Positions 17,689 through 27,383 of a DNA stretch of 64,000 nt are shown piece after piece. This DNA comes from an uncultured Sphingomonadaceae bacterium (GTDB lineage: Bacteria; Pseudomonadota; Alphaproteobacteria; Sphingomonadales; Sphingomonadaceae), in the NCBI GenBank assembly GCA_913060895.1, contig CAJXSN010000001.1, forward strand, positions 62,001-126,000. The letters run 5' to 3'. Position 1 is the first letter of the stretch; every line of letters starts with the position of its first letter. The notes below the pieces were generated by a model that did no database searches, had not been told where the DNA came from, and was given only the letters and a program-made list of their open reading frames with translations. The position numbers and the translations under genes are program-made.

Positions 17689-19989
17689 TTAACCTATCTG
17701 ACCACGTGCGTTGTCCCTATGTGATTGTAACTCCAACAGGTTTTTATAGGCGATTGGCGATTGTGGACGACCGATATAGTAACCTTGGCCCTTACCGCAC
17801 CCCATATCTCGCAAGGTTTCGAACGTAGAACGGTCCTCTATTCCCTCGGCAACTGATTCGTAGTTGGCATCATGCGCGAGACTGACCAGGTTCGAGACAA
17901 TTGCTCGCGCTTTGTCCGATGTGCCCATTCGGCTAATGAACAGACGGTCGATTTTAATCTCGTCAAACGGGAGTTCAAAAATTGCTTCGAGGTTTGCGCT
18001 GGCAACGCCGAAATCATCGATCGCAAACATCGGTCCCATCCGCTTGATCCGCTCGATCGTATCCCGCGCAGTTCGGTAATCCTCGATCCTTGCTGTCTCG
18101 GTCAATTCGATGACGATTTTTGCTGGATCCACTTGATGCTGCGCCAGTTCGCTCTCGATCAAATCGGCAATACGTTCATCGACGAATTGAACGGCAGACA
18201 CATTGATCGACATTGCCGTGTCAAAGCCTGCAGCGCGCAAATCAGCTGCTGCGAGAAGCGACTTCGACATGACCCGTTTTGTTAACTCGTCCAGACGGCC
18301 TACCCGCTCACACTGCATAATGAACTGCGAGGGAGGGACATCGCCGTGATGGGGGTCGATCCACCGAGCCAAGGATTCAGCGCCAGTAATTATCCCCGAT
18401 TGCAGGTCAGCTTGTGGTTGCAGCGCAATTCCGATCCTATCTTGTGACAAGGCTTCCTCCAGCCTCGCCTGCATAGAGTAATCCCAGTTTTCGGTACTCG
18501 CGTCGGTATCGGTGATGACGAACACTGGACGATATGCTTCACGTGCCTGATCGGCAGCGGCAATTGCTGCACTTAACCGCTTCGAGGAGGATTGAACAGA
18601 CGATGATGCGTCCACGCCAATCATCATTGATACATCGAGCAGCCTGTTCCCGACGCGAATAGCCTGAGATGCGATTGCTCGAAGGCCTTGCAAATGATCG
18701 CCGATATCGTCGTAAACCGCACGATCCAACAAAAAAGCAAAATACTTTCCCCCGTCGTAATAAATCGACGCGCCAGCTTCACCAAGCGCAAGTCGTTCGG
18801 CGATCTGACGCAGATAACGTCCCTGTTGTCCGGGAGAAAGAGTTGTAAAAACGGAATCCAGTCGCGCGATCTTTGCGACTGCAACAACTGTCGGGGCATC
18901 CGAGCCCAACGCATCGAGGTCACGGCGGAACGCGATGAAATTGGGAAGCTTGCTTCGTGGTTCGAACAGCAGGTGGCGCCGTTTGTAGTTCGACACGACC
19001 CGCTGAACTGCGAATGCAGCCAGAAAAATAATGGTCCCAGAAAAGCCTGCGCGTACGCCTACAAACGCGAGAAATGTAATCCCTGCTGGGACAGCAGCTA
19101 CTGTAACGAGATAAAAAACATGCCGAACTCTCCCAGTTCGATTCATAAGTAATATAGCGAGTAGCAATGCGACAAAGATCGTAGTCACAACGTACCACTG
19201 CAGAGCAGTACCACGACCTTGCTCCACAGTTTCCGCTGCGAGCGCATGTAAAACCGAGGATGTTAACCGACCATGCCCAGGCATCCGCACGTATTGGGAA
19301 GAGGACAGAATGATCTTCGTACTCGCAAATGCGCCCGATGATATCATTTTTTGCAGTTTGCCGGATTCATATCGCGGGAACGCGCGGGGATTAATAGTAT
19401 AATCTATGGATACGGTACGTTCCGTATTTTCAGACGCATCAACTAGTTTTGTCCAGAGGGAAGGTATTGCAACTTTTTCCGCACCAGACGGAGCATCAAT
19501 AAACCAAACATACCCTAGAAAATCGGTGTCATAATCATTGCTTGTAACCGACATACCTTCTGCAAAGTACTGATCGCTGGCTGTTTCGTCGGCATAATGA
19601 TCGCTATCCGGCTTAACAGATCGTGTTAAAAATACACGGTCGCGATTGGCTTGAAACATTTCCTTAAGCGCTGCATCCACTTCTGCCGAGCTGCTCCTTT
19701 GTACCGAAAAATCCAGCGCGATGACGTCGGCTTCGGTTTTCTGAAGCGTTTCCAGCACCGACAGCAATCGTCGGTTCTGCGCCGTCTGATTGCGTGAAGC
19801 ACTATCATAATCGACATGTACCAGTGCGATGTCATTGGACGGTTGCCGGTCGAACAGTTTTGCCTGCAGCGACCATACAGTAATATCGATCGGACGCAGC
19901 AGTGTACTTGCCCCGATCACAACCGCGAATGCGATTGCGATGGCCGCTTGAAGGAGCCGCTCGGAAGCTTTCGGCCGCTTCACATTCAA
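17689..19989 (-). CDS. CHASE2-GGDEF(degenerate)-EAL c-di-GMP phosphodiesterase
   Basis: 766-residue inner-membrane protein. An N-terminal TM (about 14-34) leads into a periplasmic CHASE2-like sensing domain (about 40-250), then two or three TM helices (about 262-325). The GGDEF domain that follows has GGKYF in place of GGDEF and should not make c-di-GMP. The C-terminal EAL domain keeps its key residues: ESLARW (E and L retained; S replaces A), the Asn in SINVSAVQF, IELTET, DDFG, IKIDR and AEGIED, so hydrolysis to pGpG is likely. The divergent DEAD-box gene starts 297 bases away. Signal sensed is unknown. Confidence 0.9.
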   Translation of the reverse strand: MNVKRPKASERLLQAAIAIAFAVVIGASTLLRPIDITVWSLQAKLFDRQPSNDIALVHVDYDSASRNQTAQNRRLLSVLETLQKTEADVIALDFSVQRSSSAEVDAALKEMFQANRDRVFLTRSVKPDSDHYADETASDQYFAEGMSVTSNDYDTDFLGYVWFIDAPSGAEKVAIPSLWTKLVDASENTERTVSIDYTINPRAFPRYESGKLQKMISSGAFASTKIILSSSQYVRMPGHGRLTSSVLHALAAETVEQGRGTALQWYVVTTIFVALLLAILLMNRTGRVRHVFYLVTVAAVPAGITFLAFVGVRAGFSGTIIFLAAFAVQRVVSNYKRRHLLFEPRSKLPNFIAFRRDLDALGSDAPTVVAVAKIARLDSVFTTLSPGQQGRYLRQIAERLALGEAGASIYYDGGKYFAFLLDRAVYDDIGDHLQGLRAIASQAIRVGNRLLDVSMMIGVDASSSVQSSSKRLSAAIAAADQAREAYRPVFVITDTDASTENWDYSMQARLEEALSQDRIGIALQPQADLQSGIITGAESLARWIDPHHGDVPPSQFIMQCERVGRLDELTKRVMSKSLLAAADLRAAGFDTAMSINVSAVQFVDERIADLIESELAQHQVDPAKIVIELTETARIEDYRTARDTIERIKRMGPMFAIDDFGVASANLEAIFELPFDEIKIDRLFISRMGTSDKARAIVSNLVSLAHDANYESVAEGIEDRSTFETLRDMGCGKGQGYYIGRPQSPIAYKNLLELQSHRDNARGQIG

Positions 19990-20285
19990 GTTCGCGATCT
20001 AGTCATACCAAACAACGCCTAACCCCATATCGTAAATATGGCGTTTACCTGACCTGCAGTGGTATCCCCACGTATCCTCACACGTAGGAAAAATTTTACA
20101 AGCCAAGGCGCAACATTGTTGCTATGATGCAGCGCAACATATTTTTGGCCTGACCGGATAATCGGTCGATTAAGGGCTGATGCGCGGCTTGCGAGATAGC
20201 CGGAGCACCCCTTGCTTTTGCCCCATATGTCCTGTCTTTCCGGTGCCGGCAGACCCGCGCACCCTTTTGGTTTTGTGAGCTTTTC
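19990..20285. other. Divergent intergenic region, EAL gene / DEAD helicase
   Basis: 296 bases without a gene. A 6-base inverted repeat with a 5-base spacer (CCATAT / ATATGG, 20025-20041) lies 36 bases upstream of the EAL gene start and could be an operator. The remainder would be the 5' leader of the DEAD-box helicase; long leaders are common for cold-inducible helicases, but nothing here proves that. Confidence 0.35.
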
Positions 20286-22340
20286 ATGTCCTCCGATAAT
20301 TCCTCCACCCCTGCGCCCGCTAAGCGCTCTGATACCCCCGTCGATCCTTTTCTCGATGCGGCTCCTGCTGCGACGCAAGGCCCCGTTCCGGCAGCAGAGC
20401 CTGAACCAGCCCCAACTCCCGAACCGGTTGCAGCAAAGCCCACACCTTTCGACAGCCTCCCCCAGCAGCTACGCAGTTCGTTGGAGCATAAGGGGTACGA
20501 ACAGCCCACGCCTGTGCAGGCTGCTGTTATTGCGCCCGATGCGACTGGCCGCGATCTGATCGTTTCCGCACAGACAGGTTCGGGCAAGACCGTTGCGTTC
20601 GGCATGGCGCTGGCCGACGCTCTGATGGCCGAACTGGGCGGTATGCCGCTGGCCGAAAAGCCGCTGGCGCTGGTCATTGCCCCAACCCGAGAACTGGCCT
20701 TGCAGGTCAGCCGTGAACTGAGCTGGCTGTATGCTCAGGTCGGTGTGCGCATTGCGACTTGCGTGGGCGGCATGGATGCCTCCAAGGAACGCCGCGCGCT
20801 GCGTGGTGGACCGGCAATCATTGTCGGCACACCGGGCCGTCTGCGCGATCATCTGGAGCGTGGCGCGATGGACCTATCCGGTTTGATCGGCGTTGTTTTG
20901 GACGAGGCGGACGAGATGCTCGACATGGGCTTCCGCGATGATCTGGAAGAAATTCTGGACGCGACGCCGGATACCCGCCGCACACTGCTGTTCTCCGCGA
21001 CAATGCCCAAATCCATTGTCTCGCTGGCAAAGCGTTACCAGTCCGATGCCATGCGCCTGTCGCTGGTCGGTCAGGATCGCGGGCATGGCGATATTGCCTA
21101 TCAGGCGATTACGGTGGCTCCCGCTGAGATCGAAAATGCAGTAGTCAATCTGCTGCGTTATCACGAAGCCGAAACGGCCATTCTTTTCTGCGCCACACGC
21201 GACAATGTGCGCCGGATGCACGCCACCTTGCAGGAACGCGGCTTTGCCGTCGTAGCGCTGTCGGGCGAGCATTCTCAGCAGGAGCGCAATCAGGCGCTGC
21301 AGGCCATGCGTGACCGACGCGTGCGCGTGTGCGTGGCCACCGATGTCGCCAGTCGCGGGATCGATTTGCCCACACTCAGCCTGGTGGTCCATGTCGAGGT
21401 GCCCCGCGATGCGGAGATACTGCAGCACCGTTCGGGCCGCACCGGCCGTGCAGGCAAGAAAGGTACAGCGGCAATTATCGTGCCGTATAATCGCCGCAAG
21501 CGTGTCGAAGGAATGTTGCGCGGCGCGAAGATCGAAGCAGAGTGGATGGACGCCCCCTCCCCTGAGCAGATCCGCGTAAAAGACCGTGAGCGTCTGATGG
21601 AAAAGCTGACCTCGGATGTCGACTTCGATGAGGAAGATCGCAAACTGGCGCAGCAACTGATGACGCAGCGCTCTCCTGAAGATATCGCGGCGGCTCTGGT
21701 TCAGGCACACCGTGCCTCCATGCCTCAGCCCGAAGAGCTGGTCGCCAACACGCCTGCCGCACGCGAAGCTGCCAAGCAGGAACGCAAACGCCCCGGTTTT
21801 GAAGACACGGTGTGGTTTAAAATCGCGGTAGGTCGCCGCCAGAACGCAGAGGCCCGCTGGATACTCCCGCTACTCTGCCGCCGTGGTCACATCACTCGCA
21901 ACGAAGTGGGCGCAATCCGCATCGGACACGAGGAAACCCATTTTCAGGTCCCACGCAATATTGCAGACAAGTTCGCCGATGCCCTGACCCGCACCGCCGA
22001 CGGCGATGATGATCAGGACTCGATCTTGATCGAAGTCTCACCCGAAGGCCCGCGCGAGCAAGCCCGGGACAACAAGCGCAACTTCAAAGGCGGCGGCGGC
22101 GGCAAACACCACGCAAAACCGCGCGGCAAGTTCGAGGGTAAGCCCGGTGGCAAAAAACACGATGGCAAGCCCGGCGGCAGGAAATTCGACGGGAAACCCG
22201 GAGGAAAGTCCAGCAGCCATCGTAAAGGCAAATCATCCTGGAAAGGGGATGGCCCCAAAGCTGCCCCGAAAGGTGGTCCGGGCAGCGCAAAGAAGTTTGC
22301 CGGTAAGCCTAAGCCCAAGAGCAAATCGCCTTTCGACTGA
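20286..22340 (+). CDS. DEAD-box RNA helicase (DeaD/CsdA-like)
   Basis: ATP-dependent RNA helicase for ribosome assembly or mRNA remodelling. The 684 residues comprise a Pro/Ala-rich N-terminal leader (1-55), the helicase core with Q-motif, AQTGSGKT, PTRELALQV, TPGRL, DEAD (in LDEADEMLDMGF), SAT and HRSGRTGRAGKKG, a DbpA/DeaD-type RNA-binding domain near residues 505-585, and a Lys/Gly/His-rich tail after about 600. The tail contains repeated (G)KPGGK units, likely disordered and RNA-binding. The ATG at 20286 has no strong Shine-Dalgarno. It converges on uvrC with 21 bases between stops. Confidence 0.95.
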   Translation: MSSDNSSTPAPAKRSDTPVDPFLDAAPAATQGPVPAAEPEPAPTPEPVAAKPTPFDSLPQQLRSSLEHKGYEQPTPVQAAVIAPDATGRDLIVSAQTGSGKTVAFGMALADALMAELGGMPLAEKPLALVIAPTRELALQVSRELSWLYAQVGVRIATCVGGMDASKERRALRGGPAIIVGTPGRLRDHLERGAMDLSGLIGVVLDEADEMLDMGFRDDLEEILDATPDTRRTLLFSATMPKSIVSLAKRYQSDAMRLSLVGQDRGHGDIAYQAITVAPAEIENAVVNLLRYHEAETAILFCATRDNVRRMHATLQERGFAVVALSGEHSQQERNQALQAMRDRRVRVCVATDVASRGIDLPTLSLVVHVEVPRDAEILQHRSGRTGRAGKKGTAAIIVPYNRRKRVEGMLRGAKIEAEWMDAPSPEQIRVKDRERLMEKLTSDVDFDEEDRKLAQQLMTQRSPEDIAAALVQAHRASMPQPEELVANTPAAREAAKQERKRPGFEDTVWFKIAVGRRQNAEARWILPLLCRRGHITRNEVGAIRIGHEETHFQVPRNIADKFADALTRTADGDDDQDSILIEVSPEGPREQARDNKRNFKGGGGGKHHAKPRGKFEGKPGGKKHDGKPGGRKFDGKPGGKSSSHRKGKSSWKGDGPKAAPKGGPGSAKKFAGKPKPKSKSPFD

Positions 22341-22361
22341 TGAACTGCACCAGCGGCGCCG

Positions 22362-24350
22362 TTAGCCGCCAGCGTGGTAGAAGTCGTAGATTGTCTGCGC
22401 TACTGCCTCGCTGACGCCGGGGGCGCGTTGCAGATCCTGCAATGATGCCGCGCGGACTTTTCCTGCGGTTCCGAAATGCAGCAGCAGAGCGCGTTTGCGG
22501 GCCGGGCCGATGCCGGGGATTTCATCCAGCGGACTGGCCGTAATCGCGCGGCTACGCTTGGCGCGGTGGGCGCCGATGGCAAAGCGATGAACCTCGTCCC
22601 TCAAACGCTGGAGATGGTAGAGCAGCGGCGAATTGACCGGCAGCGTCTTCTCGCGGCCATCGGGAAAATGGAACACTTCGCGTCCTTCGCGCCCGTGATC
22701 CGGCCCCTTGGCGATGGCGATGGTCGGCACCTGCTCTGCAACTCCCAGTTCTTGCAGCACGGCTCTTACACTTGACATTTGGCCCTTGCCGCCGTCGATC
22801 AGCAGCAGGTCTGGCCAGATCGTTTCGTGGCTATTTTTCTTTCCGGCCTCGCTGTCTTCAGCCAGCTTTCGGAAGCGGCGCTCCATCACTTCCCTCATCA
22901 TACCAAAATCGTCATTGGTCTGTGCGGTCTTTATGTTGAACTTGCGGTACTGTGCTTTCTCGAAGCCTTCCGGCCCGGCCACCACCATCGCGCCGACCGC
23001 CTTTGCACCCTGAATATGGCTATTGTCGTAAACTTCGATCCGCTGCGGCGGTTCTGACAGCTCGAGAAACTCTGCAAGATTGCGGTTTAGCTTCGCCTTG
23101 GTACCACTTTCGGCCAGCCGCCGGTCCAGCGCCTCCACCGCATTGCGCTGCGCCTGCTCCATCAGCCGCCTGCGGTCGCCACGCTGCGGGATCGATATGG
23201 TCACTTTGTGCCCGCCGGACTTGCCGGAGGCATCGCTCGCCAGCTTCGTCGCTTCCTCCAGCGCCAACGCCATCAGCTCCTGCTCAGGTAGCTCGCGATC
23301 GATCAGCACCGTGCGCGGTGGCGGCACTTCCTCGTAAAATTGCAGTAACACATCGGACAGCACCTGCCCGTCTTCCTGATCCGCAGTGTTGCGCGGGAAA
23401 AACGCGCGATGCCCCCAGTTCTGGCCGCCGCGTACGAAGAATGCCTGCACAGCAATCTGTCCGTTCTTGTTGGCCAGCGCGAAAACATCGGCATCTCCCA
23501 CCCCCGTTGCATTGATTGCCTGAGACCCCTGAATGAACGTCGCGGCGCGCAGCCGGTCGCGCAGAATGGCCGCTGTTTCGAAATCGAGATCCTCCGCAGC
23601 TTTGGCCATCTGGCTTTCCATCTTGGCCTGCACTGCACCCGATTTCCCGCCAAGGAAATCCTTCGCCTCACGAACCAGTTCATCGTACCCTGCGGTGTCG
23701 ATCTTGCCGGTGCACGGCGCGCTGCACCGTTTGATTTGATGCAGCAGGCAGGGCCGGTCGCGATTGGAGAAAAAGCTATCGGTGCAGCTTCTGAGCAGGA
23801 ACAGTTTTTGCAGTGCATTGATCGTAGTGTTCACACTGCCCGCGCTGGCAAACGGCCCGTAATAGTTACCCTTTGCCCGACGCGCCCCCCGATGCTTCAT
23901 GATGCGTGGGAAATCGTGGCCCTGCCTGAGCAATATGAAAGGGAAGCTTTTGTCGTCGCGCAGCAAGGTGTTGTATGGCGGGCGGAACCGCTTGATGAAC
24001 TGAGCCTCCAGCAGCAGTGCTTCTGCTTCTGAATTGGTGGTGACGATTTCCATCGCGCGGCACTGGCTGACCATGCGTTGCAGGCGGTTCGTAAGATTGC
24101 CGACCTGCGTGTAATTAGCCACCCGCGCCTTCAGGCTGCGCGCCTTCCCGACATACAGAACGTCGCCCCGCGTATCGAGCATCCGGTAAACACCGGGCGT
24201 CGGTTTCAGCGTTTTCACCGTTTCGCGGATAGCGGTAATGCCCGCCTGAAGATCCGGCTGGGCAGACGCTACGGTGTAGGCCGCACGTTCCTCGTGGAAG
24301 CGTTCGCCTCCGTGGGGATTGTGCGGCCTGTGGGCCTTCTTGTCGGTCAT
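22362..24350 (-). CDS. uvrC: Excinuclease ABC subunit C
   Basis: Nucleotide excision repair endonuclease that makes both incisions around a lesion on the UvrB-DNA complex. 662 residues. In order: a 46-residue leader, the GIY-YIG nuclease (GVYRMLDTRGDVLYVGKA near 53-70), a Cys-rich region (CLLHQIKRCSAPCTGKI), the UVR motif (about 245-280), the RNase H-like C-terminal nuclease with YDNSHIQG and DGGKGQ, and two helix-hairpin-helix motifs at the end (DEIPGIGPARKRALLLHFG). All key motifs are intact. The TonB-dependent receptor gene on the same strand ends about 89 bases beyond (to the right of) the uvrC start. Confidence 0.97.
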   Translation of the reverse strand: MTDKKAHRPHNPHGGERFHEERAAYTVASAQPDLQAGITAIRETVKTLKPTPGVYRMLDTRGDVLYVGKARSLKARVANYTQVGNLTNRLQRMVSQCRAMEIVTTNSEAEALLLEAQFIKRFRPPYNTLLRDDKSFPFILLRQGHDFPRIMKHRGARRAKGNYYGPFASAGSVNTTINALQKLFLLRSCTDSFFSNRDRPCLLHQIKRCSAPCTGKIDTAGYDELVREAKDFLGGKSGAVQAKMESQMAKAAEDLDFETAAILRDRLRAATFIQGSQAINATGVGDADVFALANKNGQIAVQAFFVRGGQNWGHRAFFPRNTADQEDGQVLSDVLLQFYEEVPPPRTVLIDRELPEQELMALALEEATKLASDASGKSGGHKVTISIPQRGDRRRLMEQAQRNAVEALDRRLAESGTKAKLNRNLAEFLELSEPPQRIEVYDNSHIQGAKAVGAMVVAGPEGFEKAQYRKFNIKTAQTNDDFGMMREVMERRFRKLAEDSEAGKKNSHETIWPDLLLIDGGKGQMSSVRAVLQELGVAEQVPTIAIAKGPDHGREGREVFHFPDGREKTLPVNSPLLYHLQRLRDEVHRFAIGAHRAKRSRAITASPLDEIPGIGPARKRALLLHFGTAGKVRAASLQDLQRAPGVSEAVAQTIYDFYHAGG

Positions 24351-24439
24351 GACGGTCTGGTCCGCAGGTCAATCATCATGGCGCAGATAGGCAGTTTCAT
24401 GCCTGCTCGCCAGTGCGGATAGCCTGTGGGCGACGACAA

Positions 24440-27178
24440 TCAGAACAGCTTGCGCAGCTCCAGCCCTATGAACCGGCCGGTCGGGTCGATCAGCAGCGGC
24501 TGGTACCGCAATGGAATAGCCCCTGTCTCGTCCCGCACCACTCGCCGGCCGTCGAACACATTGTCCGCTTTCAAGCTTAGACGGGTTCCCTTGAAAAATC
24601 CGCTGTCCTTGTTCAGCAGTTCTCCAAGATCGGTGAACACGCGCAAGTCGATCGTTGCCAGATCATCGATGGAAAGATTGCTGGTACCATCAATGCGCGA
24701 TTTCCCGACATACTGACCGGATACGCGGATACCTGTTCCGCCGAAAAACAGCCCGGCTTCCAGTCTTGTGCTGTGGCGCGGCAACCCGAACGCAGACGTT
24801 GCATCGCCGTCCAACTGGTCAAGCTCCGGAATTCCCTCGGCTATCAAAATGGTGTTCTCGAGTTCGATCGAATGATTCAGGTTTAGAAAGTAACGAACAT
24901 TCTGGCCGCCGCGTTGGCCCGGCAAGGCAGACGGAATGCGTGCACTTCCGGCAGCAGAACGTTCTCTGGGTGGCGGGCTCTCGCCGTCCGACGGGGCGGC
25001 AGCGTTCGCGCGCGTTTGTCCCGGCCGAGCTGCAGACTGTGCATCGGCCGAGCATATCCGTTCACGGGCCTGCGCTACACGTTCGGGATCTATCTGTCCG
25101 TCCTCGCCCTTCAAGCGGTCTAGCATCCGTTCAGGTATGTCGGTCAGATCGGGTGTCTGGCCTTCCGGCGTGGCACAGAACGTGGCCTGCAGCTTGGCAA
25201 AACGGTCCGGGTCGCGCCCTTCCCCTCGCGCAGGGCGGGCGCTTTCCGCAGGCTGGACCGCCGCGCGCTGGTCGCCACGCCCGCCGCCCGAACGTTCGCC
25301 CTCTCCGCTTTCCTGGCCAAGCTGCCCACGCATGGTGAGACCGATTACCAAACGGCGGGCCTTTGTTCTCTCGTAAGCAACAGGACGACTATCAAGCCTT
25401 AGAAGCCGCCCATCGGCATCGCGGGTAACACGGTCGGCAAAAGCTGCTTCGATAGCTGGCGTCAGGGATGGAAAGCTGGCCGTTACGTTTCGAGAGCTGT
25501 TGTCGATATAATCCACATTCAGCCGCAGATTGGCTTCGGTCGGCAACCGCCAGTTGGCGCTTAACTTCCAATCGGACTGGCTCTCCGAAGGAAGTGCAGG
25601 ATTACCGCCGTCGACTACCGTTATCAACGAACTCTGCCCGGTCGTCAGGTCGAATATCGGAACATTGAACGACGTGGTCAGCGGATCGCCCAGCTGTGCC
25701 AGAGACGGTGCCGCCTCGCTGTTCACATAGGTTGCGGAGAAGGTAAGATCGTCAACCGGCTTCCAGTTCAGACCGGCGCTCCAGTCGAAAAGGGTGCCGA
25801 AATCGGAAAAATGGTCGACCCGCGCCTGGAAATTAGCTGACAAGTCGCCGACATCCGCGAGGAAATCGTCGCGCACGCTGGTAATCGGAACAGCGACATT
25901 GATCCCCCCCGAAGTAATACCGCGCGTCAGCTGCGTATCCGTCAGGCTGCGGGTATCACTGCTTTCGATGCGCGACCAGTCGTACCCTGCGTCCAGCGTC
26001 ACACCCAGTTCGCCACCCGGCAAAAGGATAGGGCGGCCCTGCAGAGTAGCCTTCCCGACCGCGCTGTAGGTACGCGAACGTGCCTCGTCGAAGTTCGCAT
26101 TGCCGAGAGGTGGCAGGGGGCCGTCAATATCCAGCGTTCCGGCCAGCGCAGCAGTTTCTATCGCGCTGGTATCAGCCTGCTGGTCGATACGCGTCCGATT
26201 GTCTGCAAACGAACTGTCGAGTGTCGACGTGAACTGCCAATCGCCCAGTGGCCGAGCATGGCTTCCTGCCAAACTAACAGTATCGCTATTGATGCTGCGG
26301 GTCAGCGGATCATCGGCATTGAAAGTGCGAAATGCGCTGCTGCCATCGGGCGCAGTCAGGATAACATTATCCAGACCGGACAGGGACCGGCTGTCATTGT
26401 GATCGTAACCTGCACTGATCGAGGTTGATGCCCCCGTTTCGAGACTGGCTGTAGTCCAGTTCGCGGTGGCCTCGAAAGAACGGCTGTCCGCAACCAGACT
26501 GCGCGCAGATGCCGGGTCGGGATCGCCAGCTACAGGCGGCGCGTCGGTTTGCGTCTGCACGATGCCACGTTCGTCTTCGGTCAGCAGGCTGGTGTCGTTG
26601 TGTTCGATATTCAGGTTCAGACGGCCGCTTTCGGCAATCCGCAGTAGCGTGAATTCCTGTTCGTTCGACTGGTATCCGCCCCGGTCAGGCGCTCCGATTT
26701 CAACTTCGATCTCCCGGCTTGCGAAATCGGGTTTCAGGATGAAGTTGATAACCCGGCGATCAGGTGGAAAACCGAGCTCCTGAGCGACTTCTTCTGGCAG
26801 CACCTCGACCTTGCGAAGTGCTTCGGGCGGGTAAGACCGAAATTCACGGAAGGACGCGACCCGGATACCGTTCACAAGAAAAACCGGCCGGGCACTACCC
26901 CGTCCGCGAGAAGAGCCCGAGGACGGTTCCAGCGCCTCTACCAGATCTGCGATCGAACTGGCACCATATGCGGCAATATCGGCTTCATCGAGTTCGATAA
27001 GCGGCGGAATCTCGGTATCGACCTCGCCGCGCAGGCTTGGTGCAGTAACTACGATTTCACCCGTTTCCGGATCTATGCCCGCCATGTCCGAACCGTCCTG
27101 CGCGCGGAGCGGCGACGACGGCAATGTGAGTGCAAGGGCAATCAGGGGCAAACTGGCAATTGAAAATCTGGAGGCCAT
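24440..27178 (-). CDS. TonB-dependent outer-membrane receptor-like protein
   Basis: From ATG 27178 the protein has 912 residues and begins with a clear signal peptide (hydrophobic core LPLIALALTLP, cleavage near PLRAQ). A plug domain follows (about 60-150: LIELDEADIAAYGASSIADLVEAL, ARPVFLVNGIRV, the ALRKVEVLPEEVAQELGF block), then a long beta-barrel ending in LELRKLF, a typical outer-membrane C-terminal Phe. The frame runs on upstream to 27514 but lacks signal or homology there. An unusual 140-residue Gly/Arg/Pro/Ser-rich insertion with two cysteines sits at about residues 618-760, probably one extracellular loop. The substrate is not evident. Divergent from the wax ester synthase gene. Confidence 0.85.
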   Translation of the reverse strand: MASRFSIASLPLIALALTLPSSPLRAQDGSDMAGIDPETGEIVVTAPSLRGEVDTEIPPLIELDEADIAAYGASSIADLVEALEPSSGSSRGRGSARPVFLVNGIRVASFREFRSYPPEALRKVEVLPEEVAQELGFPPDRRVINFILKPDFASREIEVEIGAPDRGGYQSNEQEFTLLRIAESGRLNLNIEHNDTSLLTEDERGIVQTQTDAPPVAGDPDPASARSLVADSRSFEATANWTTASLETGASTSISAGYDHNDSRSLSGLDNVILTAPDGSSAFRTFNADDPLTRSINSDTVSLAGSHARPLGDWQFTSTLDSSFADNRTRIDQQADTSAIETAALAGTLDIDGPLPPLGNANFDEARSRTYSAVGKATLQGRPILLPGGELGVTLDAGYDWSRIESSDTRSLTDTQLTRGITSGGINVAVPITSVRDDFLADVGDLSANFQARVDHFSDFGTLFDWSAGLNWKPVDDLTFSATYVNSEAAPSLAQLGDPLTTSFNVPIFDLTTGQSSLITVVDGGNPALPSESQSDWKLSANWRLPTEANLRLNVDYIDNSSRNVTASFPSLTPAIEAAFADRVTRDADGRLLRLDSRPVAYERTKARRLVIGLTMRGQLGQESGEGERSGGGRGDQRAAVQPAESARPARGEGRDPDRFAKLQATFCATPEGQTPDLTDIPERMLDRLKGEDGQIDPERVAQARERICSADAQSAARPGQTRANAAAPSDGESPPPRERSAAGSARIPSALPGQRGGQNVRYFLNLNHSIELENTILIAEGIPELDQLDGDATSAFGLPRHSTRLEAGLFFGGTGIRVSGQYVGKSRIDGTSNLSIDDLATIDLRVFTDLGELLNKDSGFFKGTRLSLKADNVFDGRRVVRDETGAIPLRYQPLLIDPTGRFIGLELRKLF

Positions 27179-27383
27179 CGAGTGTATCTCTATGTAAAAC
27201 TGGACCCCCGTCCTGCACACCATCTGGCCCAATCGAGCCCTGCTCGCAATGCTGACTTTGTAACGCCTTGTCGCAGCCAGTAACTGCTTCCGACAACGTA
27301 CGTGTGGGGCACCTAACTTGACCTCTACAGGTTCGATGTTACGTCTTGTGCAAGAGATCCGCAGAAGCGGACCAAGCAGGAGG

